Shown here one piece after another: positions 1 to 5,653 of a stretch of DNA of 5,653 nucleotides. Made by a program: the position numbers and the translations under genes. How positions within the stretch are numbered: position 1 is the stretch's first letter; the number at the start of each line of letters is the position of its first letter. A model generated the notes under the pieces. It was not told the origin of the DNA, did no database searches, and was given only the letters and a program-made list of their open reading frames with translations. Source of the DNA: Pseudomonadota bacterium (GTDB lineage Bacteria > Pseudomonadota > Gammaproteobacteria > Burkholderiales > Burkholderiaceae_B); NCBI GenBank assembly GCA_023432075.1, contig JAEYVD010000800.1, positions 1-5,653 on the forward strand, in the 5' to 3' direction.

Positions 1-31
1 GGCGGATAATCCGCATTCGGAGGACACGCCC

Positions 32-850
32 ATGCTCATCGACACGCATTGCCATCTGGACGCCGCTGAATTCGACGCCGACCGCACCGAGGTCGCGGAC
101 CACGCCGCCCGCGCGGACGTCCAGGCCATCGTGATTCCGGCCATCGAACGGGCCAACTTCGCCATCGTGCGTGACCTGGCCGCCAGCATCGCCGGCGGCG
201 CCTACGCGCTGGGCATTCATCCCTTGTACGTCCAACGCGCCGACGACGCCGATCTGGACGCGTTGCGCGAGGCGATCAAGGCATCGCTTGGCGATCCGCG
301 CTTCGTCGCCATCGGCGAAATCGGACTGGATTTCTTCGTGCCGGAAATTGCGTCCGGCGCGCCGCGCGAGCGCCAGGAGCGCTTCTACGCCGCGCAGCTG
401 GACATGGCCGTCGAATTTGGCCTGCCGGTGCTGCTGCACGTGCGCAAATCCCAGGACATCCTGCTGAAATACCTGCGCCGCCATCCGCGCATCGGCGGCA
501 TTGCGCACGCGTTCAATGGCAGCGCCCAGCAGGCGCAGGCCTTCATCGATCATGGATTTGCCCTGGGAATGGGCGGCGCGATGACGTTCGAGCGCGCGCT
601 GCAAATTCGCCGGCACGCGGTGGACGTCGGGCTGGAGCATCTGGTGCTAGAGACCGACGCGCCCGACATTCCGCCCGCCTGGCTGCACGAGCCAAACCGC
701 CGCAATCGTCCCGGCGAACTGGCACGTATTGCCGAGGTGCTGGCGGACCTGCGCGGCATCACGCCGGGGCAGGTGGCGCACGCGACGACCGCAAATGCCA
801 TGCGGGTGTTGCCCAGGCTGCCCGCAGCCATTCTGGCCGACGCGGACTGA
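32..850 (+). CDS. TatD-family metal-dependent hydrolase (YjjV-like)
   Basis: Complete 272-residue protein of the TatD family, TIM-barrel metallohydrolases of the amidohydrolase superfamily; characterised members are metal-dependent DNases, and D-aminoacyl-tRNA deacylase activity has also been reported in the family. The metal-ligand set is all visible: the N-terminal DTHCHLD motif (H6, H8), GEIGLDFF (E96), LLHVRK (H136), AHAFNG (H159) and LETDAPDIPP (D209). Length fits the usual 255-270 residues. The stretch from GSAQQA to LETDAPDIPP, with a following PNRRNRP segment, resembles E. coli YjjV more than TatD or YcfH, judged by eye. The ATG start is supported by GGAGGA at 19-24, seven bases upstream, and by the HxH motif falling at the expected extreme N-terminus. 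No signal peptide, so cytoplasmic. It converges on the kinase gene with a 37-bp gap in which I see no convincing terminator. The family call is secure; the physiological substrate is not known from sequence. Confidence 0.95.
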   Translation: MLIDTHCHLDAAEFDADRTEVADHAARADVQAIVIPAIERANFAIVRDLAASIAGGAYALGIHPLYVQRADDADLDALREAIKASLGDPRFVAIGEIGLDFFVPEIASGAPRERQERFYAAQLDMAVEFGLPVLLHVRKSQDILLKYLRRHPRIGGIAHAFNGSAQQAQAFIDHGFALGMGGAMTFERALQIRRHAVDVGLEHLVLETDAPDIPPAWLHEPNRRNRPGELARIAEVLADLRGITPGQVAHATTANAMRVLPRLPAAILADAD

Positions 851-887
851 CCGCCACGTCCTCGACCTGGGCGCCGTGCCCGTCGTC

Positions 888-2285
888 TTACGCTGGCGTC
901 GTCAGCAGCGGCAGGTCCATGCGCACGCTCAGTCCCTGTGGCGCCACGTTGCGGGCCGATATCGTTCCCTTGTGCGCGGCGATCGCGGCTTGCGCGATCG
1001 ACAGGCCCAGCCCCGCGCCGCCGCCTGACGCGTTGGCGGCCGATCCCGCGCGATAGAAGGGCTCGAACAACGACGCGAGTTCCTGCGTGGCGACGCCCGG
1101 ACCGCGGTCTTCGATTTCAAGGCTGGCCTCGGTGGCGCTGGTCAGCAAGCATACGCGGATGACGCTTTCGGCGGGCGCGAAGCGCAGGGCGTTGCGCAGC
1201 ACGTTCTCGATCGCGCTGGCCAGGCTGGCGCGGTCGCCGGCGATCAGGATGGGCGCCGGTGTTTCCCAATCGATGCGCAGGCGCCGGCCCGCCGCCTCGT
1301 AGCGCGCGTCGTCCACCACGCCCGATACGACTTCCGACAGATCCAGCGGTTCGGTGGGCACGGGCAGCGCGCCCACGCGGGCAAGCCGCAAAGTGTTGCC
1401 CACCAGCGCGTCCAGGCGTTCGCATTCGCGTTCGATGCGGTCCAGCTGCAGATCGCGCCGTTCGTCGTTGCGCCGCGCCAGTTCCGAGGCCAGGCGCAGG
1501 CGCGCAAGCGGCGACCGCAGTTCGTGCGCGACGTTGTGCAGGAGCTGCTCGCGCGTATCGACCAGCGCCTTCAGGCGCACGGCCATCGCATCGAAGTCGC
1601 GCGCCAAGAGGCCGAGTTCGTCCTTGCGCGTGGCGAGCTTTGCCGGGGTGTGCGTGTCCAGGCGTCCCGCGGCCAGGGCATGCGTGGCCTGGCGCAGTTG
1701 CGCGAGCGGTGCGGTGATGTGGCGCGTCAACGCCCAGCAGAAGGGGGCGGTGACCGCCAGCGCGAACAGCAGCAGCGCGAGCGCGACGGGCGACAACGCC
1801 AGCACCTCCCAGCGCGATGAGTCAAAGGGCAGGAACAGCATCAGCATTTCCGAGCCGTCCGGCAGCATCAGGATCTGAGGCTCCCACCAGGACACTCGCT
1901 CGCCGGCGGGATCGGCCGGCGCGTAGTCGGACTGCGGCGCGCGGTCGGGTCCCGCGCGATACGCCACCAGCCAGTCATGCAGACGTGTGGGCAGGCGCCT
2001 GCCCAGGATGTCCCGGTCCTGCGCGTCCATGATGTAGATCTTCAGGGCCGAGTAGTTGTCGTCCATCGCCCCGACCCAGCGCGCCAGGCCTTCCTCGCCT
2101 TGCGTGCGCGCCACCTGCGCGGCGTCGCGCGTGAGGTTGCCCGGGTTCAGGCCATCCAAGGAATTGAAGCGGTACCAGGCCACGCTGGCGGTCAGCACCA
2201 TGCCGCAGACCAGAATGACCGCCATGGCGCCCCAGAACGTCAAAAACGCGCGCCAGAAGAGCGAGCGGGCCGGCAGCAGCGTCAT
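888..2285 (-). CDS. CpxA-like sensor histidine kinase
   Basis: Complete inner-membrane sensor kinase of 465 residues, probable partner of the adjacent response regulator. Order: transmembrane helix about 11-36, periplasmic sensor region about 37-158, second transmembrane helix about 160-185, HAMP linker about 186-240, dimerisation/phosphoacceptor domain with NVAHELRSPL (H254 is the predicted phosphorylated histidine), then the ATPase domain with N-box SAIENVLRNAL (N361, N365), D-box IEDRGPGV (D393), F-box LFEPFYR (407-412) and glycine-rich GGGAGLGLSI (421-430). All catalytic motifs are intact. HELRSPLARLRL and the two-helix topology resemble the CpxA branch. The periplasmic segment has no motif I recognise, so the signal is unknown. 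Start: the ATG at 2285 shares its A with the regulator's TGA stop; a GTG one codon upstream (2288) would give a 4-base overlap and 466 residues and cannot be excluded. Either way the overlap implies translational coupling. Confidence 0.95.
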   Translation of the reverse strand: MTLLPARSLFWRAFLTFWGAMAVILVCGMVLTASVAWYRFNSLDGLNPGNLTRDAAQVARTQGEEGLARWVGAMDDNYSALKIYIMDAQDRDILGRRLPTRLHDWLVAYRAGPDRAPQSDYAPADPAGERVSWWEPQILMLPDGSEMLMLFLPFDSSRWEVLALSPVALALLLFALAVTAPFCWALTRHITAPLAQLRQATHALAAGRLDTHTPAKLATRKDELGLLARDFDAMAVRLKALVDTREQLLHNVAHELRSPLARLRLASELARRNDERRDLQLDRIERECERLDALVGNTLRLARVGALPVPTEPLDLSEVVSGVVDDARYEAAGRRLRIDWETPAPILIAGDRASLASAIENVLRNALRFAPAESVIRVCLLTSATEASLEIEDRGPGVATQELASLFEPFYRAGSAANASGGGAGLGLSIAQAAIAAHKGTISARNVAPQGLSVRMDLPLLTTPA

Positions 2286-2998
2286 CACGCGGCGCCCGCC
2301 AGCACGTAGCCAAGACCGCGCAGATTCCGGATCGACAGCGTCTCGGCGTGTTGATCCAGGCGCAGCTTCTTGCGCAGGCTGCTGATGTGCGTGTCGATGC
2401 TGCGGTCGTACCGGTCCGGCGCGCGGCCCAGTGCGTACAAGCCGATCTGGTCGCGTGCGATCACCTGGCCGGGCGCCCGCATGAGGATTTCCAGAATGCG
2501 CTGCTCGGCGCCGGTCAACATGACCTCGTCCTCGCCCAGGCGTGCGCGGCCCGTGGCCGGGTCCAGCGAGAGCGCGCCCAGGCTCAGCGACGGGCTGGCG
2601 GGGGCGGGGGCCTGCTCGAAGCGGCGCAGCACTGCCGTGATGCGCGCCTTCAGTTCGCGCGGGCTGAACGGCTTGGCCAGGTAATCGTCGGCGCCGAATT
2701 CCAGCCCCAGCACGCGGTCGGTCTCGCCGCCGTGCGCCGTGAACATGATGACGGGCCGGCGCGAGCGCTGGCGATAGTGCTTGAGCACGTCCAGGCCGTT
2801 GCCGTCGGGCAGCATGAGGTCCAGCAGGACGAGGTCAAAGTCGTCCTGCGCCAGCAGGGTCTGGCCTTGCAAGCGGGTGTGGGCCAGCGTGAGCTGGCAC
2901 TGATTCGGTTCCAGGTATTCGCGCAGCATCTGCGCCAGCTCGACGTCGTCGTCGATGAGCAGGATGCGGCGCGCCACCGCTGAATGATTCAAAAGCAT
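2285..2998 (-). CDS. OmpR/CpxR-family response regulator
   Basis: Complete DNA-binding response regulator, 237 residues from the ATG at 2998 (E. coli CpxR has 232). The receiver domain (about 11-125) has the acidic pocket IDDD (D16-D18), phosphoacceptor D60 in LVLLDLMLPDG, switch T87 in FTAHG and K109 in LAKPF. DRVLGLEFGADDYL matches the CpxR/OmpR receiver style. A proline/alanine-rich linker (about 129-137) leads to an OmpR-type winged-helix domain (about 138-235) with recognition-helix region DRSIDTHISSLRKKL (198-212) and wing NLRGLGYVL. It is first in a two-gene operon with the kinase, with overlapping stop and start. The start is uncertain: the frame stays open to a GTG at 3043 (252 residues), but neither start has a clear Shine-Dalgarno sequence. 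I chose 2998 because the receiver begins just after it and the length fits. Target genes cannot be read from sequence; the divergent iron-uptake genes are an obvious candidate only by position. Confidence 0.94.
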   Translation of the reverse strand: MLLNHSAVARRILLIDDDVELAQMLREYLEPNQCQLTLAHTRLQGQTLLAQDDFDLVLLDLMLPDGNGLDVLKHYRQRSRRPVIMFTAHGGETDRVLGLEFGADDYLAKPFSPRELKARITAVLRRFEQAPAPASPSLSLGALSLDPATGRARLGEDEVMLTGAEQRILEILMRAPGQVIARDQIGLYALGRAPDRYDRSIDTHISSLRKKLRLDQHAETLSIRNLRGLGYVLAGAA

Positions 2999-3091
2999 GC
3001 GTGTTGGTCGTCGTGCATCCGGCAGTTTGGCCGAAGGGTGCACGCCGCAGTGTCAAGAAGTGCAAAGAAGATAAAAGTTGCCGAAAGCGTG

Positions 3092-3121
3092 TTGCCGTGT
3101 GCTGCAAGCCCCAATTCTAAT
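3092..3121 (+). promoter_or_regulatory. Candidate sigma-70 promoter of the receptor gene
   Basis: A -35-like TTGCCG at 3092-3097 (4 of 6 to TTGACA) and a -10-like TCTAAT at 3116-3121 (5 of 6 to TATAAT) are separated by 18 bp. Transcription would start near 3128, inside the Fur-box candidate, leaving a leader of roughly 80 bases before the ATG at 3211. The area is the most AT-rich part of the window, as expected for a promoter. Assigned by eye; other hexamer choices nearby (for example TAATAT at 3118-3123) are possible. Confidence 0.45.
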
Positions 3122-3122
3122 A

Positions 3123-3137
3123 TGAGAATGGTTTTCA
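3123..3137 (+). promoter_or_regulatory. Fur box upstream of the siderophore receptor
   Basis: TGAGAATGGTTTTCA fits the 7-1-7 inverted-repeat form of the Fur operator (TGATAATNATTATCA) at 11 of 14 informative bases, and is flanked by AT-rich sequence (TAATA to the left, TTAATAA to the right). It abuts the proposed -10 element and covers the likely transcription start, so iron-loaded Fur would block initiation. A receptor followed by a binding protein for ferric siderophores is exactly the target class Fur represses. It lies 73 bp before the receptor ATG and 124 bp from the regulator start on the other strand, so it could also touch divergent transcription, but that is less likely. Confidence 0.8.
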
Positions 3138-3152
3138 TTAATAAGTGGGAAG

Positions 3153-3190
3153 CCGGCGCGGCGCCGCGCGTGGGGCGTGGCGCGCGCCGG
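3153..3190 (+). repeat. GC-rich inverted repeats in the receptor leader
   Basis: Between the Fur box and the ribosome binding site the leader becomes almost pure G/C. CCGGCGCG at 3153-3160 pairs perfectly with CGCGCCGG at 3183-3190 (8-bp stem, 22-base loop). Inside and overlapping its left arm is a perfect 14-bp palindrome, GCGCGGCGCCGCGC at 3156-3169, so the two foldings compete. The right arm ends about four bases before the GGGAGA that likely serves as Shine-Dalgarno (3195-3200). No T-run follows, so this is not an intrinsic terminator. It may affect mRNA stability or ribosome access, or be a by-product of high GC. Confidence 0.4.
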
Positions 3191-3210
3191 GGACGGGAGA
3201 AGTTGGAATC

Positions 3211-5232
3211 ATGAGCAGGAAAGAACTGGCCGCAGGCCAGCGCATCGCCGCGTCGCGCACGCAATTGGCCGCCGCCTTGTGCGCCGCGGGTTTCGGCATT
3301 GCGCCGCAAGCAGTCTGGGCCCAGGCCGCGGACGCCACCACGACGATGGACACGGTGGTCGTGACCGCCAGCGGTTTCGAGCAGCGCATCCAGGATGCGC
3401 CCGCCTCGATCAGCGTCATCACGCGCGAAGACCTGGACAAGAAGTTCTACCGCGACCTGAACGACGCGCTGGTGGAAGTGCCGGGCGTCATCGTCACGGG
3501 CGGCGGCGACCGCCACGACATCAGCCTGCGCGGCATGGGACCGAAGTACACGCTGATCCTGATTGACGGCAAGCGTCAGAACTCGCGCGAAACCCGCACC
3601 AACTCGGATTCGACGGGCGTCGAAGGGGGCTGGACGCCGCCGCTGTCGGCCATCGAGCGCATTGAAGTGGTGCGCGGCCCCATGTCGTCGCTGTACGGTT
3701 CGGACGCCATGGGCGGGGTGATCAACATCATCACGCGCAAGGTGCCCGACGAATGGCATGGCGAGATCCGCATGGATACGACCATCCAGGAAAGCAGCAA
3801 GTCGGGCGACATCTACCAGGGCAACTTCTACCTGGCCGGCCCGATCAAGAACGACCTGTTGGGCTTGCAGATCTACGGCCAGGCCACGCAGCGCGATGAA
3901 GACGACATCTACAACGGCTATCGCGGACGCAATGCGGAAAGCGTGACCGCCAAGCTGGCGCTCACGCCCAACCGCGATCACGACATCGTGCTGGAAGCGA
4001 CCACGATGCGCCAGAAGTTCGAGAGCACGCTGGGCAAGACCGTCCAGCCGTTGGCGCCGGGCGAGGCGTGCGCACGCTCCGGCTGCCCGGCGTCTTCGGA
4101 AACCGATTACCGCAGCAGCAAGTGGGCGTTGTCGCACACCGGCCGCTGGGGCTGGGGCGTGTCCGACAGCTACGTGCAGCAGGAAGAGTTCGACAACCGC
4201 TCGCGCCAGATGAAGATCAAGAACCTGGATCTGCAGACGAGCTGGTCGCTGCCGCTGGGTTCGCACATGCTGACGCTGGGCGGCAGCTACCTGAACCAGC
4301 GTCTGAATGACCAGACGGGCAACCAGCTGGCCGGCGGCCCGAGCAAGGTCGAACGATATCAATGGGCATTGTTCGCCGAAGACGAATGGCGCCTGACCGA
4401 AAGCTTCGCCGTCACGACCGGCCTGCGCATGGACGAGGACGAGAATTTCGGCAACCACTTCAGCCCGCGCCTGTACGGCGTGTGGCACATGGCCGAACGC
4501 TGGACCCTGAAGGGCGGCGTGTCCACCGGCTTCCGTGCGCCCGACCTGCGCCAGACCGTGGCCGGCTGGGGCCAGACCAGCCGCGGCGGCAATATGTACG
4601 GCAACCCCGACCTGACGCCCGAAAAGTCGGTGACGCAGGAAATCGGCCTGCTGTATGACGACGGCCAAGGCGTGAGCGCCGGCGTCACGCTGTTCAACAA
4701 CGACTTCAAGGACAAGATCACCCGCGTGGCTTGCCCCTTGACGCAGTGCACGGACGGTCCCAACCAGTTCGGCTCGGATCCCACCACGTACATGAACGTG
4801 GACAAGGCCGTGTCGCGCGGCGTGGAAGCCAGCCTGAAACTGCCGCTGGCGGCCGACTGGTCGATGACCAGCAGCTACACCTTCACGAAGTCCGAACAGA
4901 AGACGGGCCAGTACAAGGGCGAGCCGCTGAACCAGTTGCCCAAGCACCTGTTCACGACCACGGTCAATTGGCAGCCGTCCGACGCGTTGCAGGCCTGGGC
5001 CCGCGTGAACTTCCGCGGCCGCGAGAGCCAGCCGGTAACCGGTCCGTCTTCGGACGCGCTCGTGGCGCCGTCCTACACCTTCGTGGACCTGGGCGGCTCG
5101 TACGCCGTCAACAAGACCGTGTCGGTCTACGCCGGCATCTACAACCTGTTCGACAAAGAGGTCGCCTACGACGACTTCGGCTATGTCGAGGACGGCCGCC
5201 GCTACTGGCTGGGCGTGGGCGTGAAGTTCTGA
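3211..5232 (+). CDS. TonB-dependent siderophore receptor (Cir/IrgA/BfrA type)
   Basis: Complete 673-residue outer-membrane receptor that would import a ferric siderophore using TonB/ExbBD energy. A signal peptide (about 1-37 or 1-39, ending AVWAQA) is followed by a TonB box, MDTVVVTAS (46-54), a plug domain to about 177 ending in RGPMSSLYGSDAMGGVINI, and a 22-strand-type barrel closing with terminal phenylalanine (GVGVKF). The plug signature and WTPPLSAIERIEVVRGP resemble E. coli Cir, Vibrio IrgA and Bordetella BfrA, which are catecholate-type receptors. GFRAPDL (440-446) and GNPDLTPE (464-471) are present but no histidine lies between them, against haem. The TonB box follows the signal peptide closely, so there is no FecA-like signalling domain. 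Cysteine pairs C287/C292 and C508/C513 look like loop disulfides. The ATG at 3211 is preferred (GGGAGA at 3195-3200, proper signal peptide); an in-frame GTG at 3145 would add 22 arginine/glycine-rich residues and sits next to the Fur box. The ligand is inferred, not shown. Confidence 0.95.
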   Translation: MSRKELAAGQRIAASRTQLAAALCAAGFGIAPQAVWAQAADATTTMDTVVVTASGFEQRIQDAPASISVITREDLDKKFYRDLNDALVEVPGVIVTGGGDRHDISLRGMGPKYTLILIDGKRQNSRETRTNSDSTGVEGGWTPPLSAIERIEVVRGPMSSLYGSDAMGGVINIITRKVPDEWHGEIRMDTTIQESSKSGDIYQGNFYLAGPIKNDLLGLQIYGQATQRDEDDIYNGYRGRNAESVTAKLALTPNRDHDIVLEATTMRQKFESTLGKTVQPLAPGEACARSGCPASSETDYRSSKWALSHTGRWGWGVSDSYVQQEEFDNRSRQMKIKNLDLQTSWSLPLGSHMLTLGGSYLNQRLNDQTGNQLAGGPSKVERYQWALFAEDEWRLTESFAVTTGLRMDEDENFGNHFSPRLYGVWHMAERWTLKGGVSTGFRAPDLRQTVAGWGQTSRGGNMYGNPDLTPEKSVTQEIGLLYDDGQGVSAGVTLFNNDFKDKITRVACPLTQCTDGPNQFGSDPTTYMNVDKAVSRGVEASLKLPLAADWSMTSSYTFTKSEQKTGQYKGEPLNQLPKHLFTTTVNWQPSDALQAWARVNFRGRESQPVTGPSSDALVAPSYTFVDLGGSYAVNKTVSVYAGIYNLFDKEVAYDDFGYVEDGRRYWLGVGVKF

Positions 5233-5239
5233 GTTTGAC

Positions 5240-5257
5240 GGGGCGCGAGAGCGCCCC
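5240..5257 (+). other. Intercistronic GAGA-loop hairpin
   Basis: GGGGCGC (5240-5246), loop GAGA (5247-5250) and GCGCCCC (5251-5257) form a perfect 7-bp GC stem closed by a GNRA-class tetraloop, starting seven bases after the receptor stop. Only ATTAG follows, with no U-tract, so a strong intrinsic terminator is unlikely. The next gene's ribosome binding site (GAGAGAGG, 5262-5269) begins five bases after the stem. Position and shape suit a 3'-end stabiliser or partial attenuator that would make the receptor message more abundant than the downstream transport genes. Confidence 0.55.
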
Positions 5258-5274
5258 ATTAGAGAGAGGTTTGC

Positions 5275-5653
5275 ATGAACAATGGAAAACAGGCGGGCGC
5301 CGCCCGCCGCTGGGCAACGCGTACCGGCATGGCCTTGGCGCTGAGCGCGGCGGCAGCGGTTTGCGCCGCGCAGTCCACCACGCCGGTCAAGCACGCGCGT
5401 GGCGAGACGGCGGTGCCGTCGAACCCAACCAAGGCCATCGTGCTGGATCTGGCCGTGCTCGATACCCTGCACACGCTGGGCGTGGACCCAGTGGGCGTGC
5501 CCAGCGCCGCCAAGCTGCCGCCGCATCTGAGCCAGTTTGCGGACAAGCGTTACCTCAAGGCGGGCACGATGTTCGAGCCCAACTACGAGGTCATCCACGC
5601 CGCCGCGCCGCAGGTCATCTTCGTGGCGGGCCGCTCGGCGCCCAAGTACGACG
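5275..5653 (+). CDS. Siderophore-binding periplasmic protein, FatB/CeuE-like (partial)
   Basis: The first 126 codons of a gene running off the right edge. A basic N-terminus (RRWATR) and hydrophobic alanine-rich core (about 18-32) form a signal peptide, probably cut after CAA at residue 32. C30 lacks a convincing lipobox (V at -1), so a soluble periplasmic protein is more likely than a lipoprotein. The mature part begins a class III binding-protein fold: NPTKAIVLDLAVLDTLHTLGV, then VGVPSAAKLPPHLSQF, then a segment ending in AGTMFEPNYEVIHAAAPQVI and VAGRS. This order (LDTL, G-lP, YL..y, GT..EPn.E.i....P..I...GR) is that of FatB, CeuE and YclQ siderophore-binding proteins of iron ABC importers. 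The ATG at 5275 has GAGAGAGG at 5262-5269. It follows the receptor by 42 bp on the same strand, so it is very probably co-transcribed from the Fur-controlled promoter; permease and ATPase genes would be expected next. Confidence 0.9.
   Translation, partial: MNNGKQAGAARRWATRTGMALALSAAAAVCAAQSTTPVKHARGETAVPSNPTKAIVLDLAVLDTLHTLGVDPVGVPSAAKLPPHLSQFADKRYLKAGTMFEPNYEVIHAAAPQVIFVAGRSAPKYD

Noticed and set aside
1..31. Possible 3' end of an upstream gene (TAA at 7-9).
   Set aside because: Too few bases to fix a frame or identify a product; only the GGAGGA ribosome site for the hydrolase is supportable.
851..887. Possible bidirectional terminator between the converging hydrolase and kinase genes.
   Set aside because: Only a 4-bp GGGC/GCCC pairing is visible, with no T-tract; not supportable as a terminator.
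980..1000. Perfect 8-bp inverted repeat (CGATCGCG / CGCGATCG, 5-base loop) inside the kinase gene.
   Set aside because: It lies within codons for the conserved ATPase-domain end (AQAAIAAH), has no following T-run in either direction, and is explained by repeated alanine/isoleucine codons.
1259..1878. Plus-strand open frames of 150-174 codons over the kinase gene.
   Set aside because: Arg/Ala/Ser-rich shadows of the kinase coding strand with no ribosome site or domain.
2999..3043. N-terminal extension of the response regulator from a GTG at 3043.
   Set aside because: No Shine-Dalgarno sequence, and it adds 15 residues ahead of a receiver domain that already has a normal lead-in from the ATG at 2998. 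A perfect TTGACA on the minus strand (3056-3051) also suggests promoter sequence there, though I found no good -10 partner.
3145..3210. N-terminal extension of the receptor from an in-frame GTG at 3145.
   Set aside because: It starts eight bases after the Fur box with no ribosome binding site, encodes an Arg/Gly-rich stretch, and would bury the signal peptide; the ATG at 3211 gives a normal N-terminus.
2989..5598. An 869-codon open frame on the minus strand covering the receptor gene and the start of the binding-protein gene.
   Set aside because: It is the antisense shadow of well-supported genes in high-GC DNA: low-complexity Ala/Arg/His/Val/Gly composition, no recognisable domain, no signal or motif order, and it crosses several real genes and the promoter.

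Overview
The window is high-GC DNA with dense genes, short intergenic gaps and Gram-negative envelope proteins (a TonB-dependent outer-membrane receptor and a periplasmic binding protein). Codon use and protein flavour suggest a betaproteobacterium of the Bordetella/Achromobacter (Alcaligenaceae) type. That placement is an inference from sequence character; no search was run.

Layout: (1) 32-850, plus strand: a complete TatD-family metal-dependent hydrolase, closest in feel to the YjjV branch. (2) 888-2998, minus strand, converging on it: a two-gene two-component operon. The OmpR/CpxR-type response regulator (2285-2998) is promoter-proximal and is followed, with overlapping stop and start codons, by a CpxA-like membrane histidine kinase (888-2285). 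(3) 2999-3210: a 212-bp divergent control region, locally AT-rich, with a good Fur-box candidate placed over a plausible promoter, then a GC-rich leader able to form hairpins. (4) 3211-5232, plus strand: a complete TonB-dependent siderophore receptor of the Cir/IrgA/BfrA type. (5) 5275 to the right edge, plus strand: the N-terminal 126 codons of a FatB/CeuE/YclQ-type siderophore-binding periplasmic protein. A small GAGA-loop hairpin lies in the 42-bp gap before it.

The right half reads as the start of an iron-regulated ferric-siderophore import operon. The receptor takes the ferric chelate across the outer membrane using TonB energy, and the binding protein carries it through the periplasm to an ABC permease, presumably encoded just beyond the window. 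Receptor features (a Cir/IrgA-type plug, and no histidine between the FRAP and NPDL motifs) favour a catecholate-type siderophore over haem. The two-component system is divergent from this operon and could be a mere neighbour or could sense envelope or metal conditions linked to it; the sequence does not decide.

I found no mobile element, CRISPR array, RNA gene or clearly novel system. The most useful leads are the Fur-controlled divergent junction and its structured leader, the intercistronic hairpin, and the two cysteine pairs in the receptor. Very long antisense open frames over the receptor are high-GC shadows.
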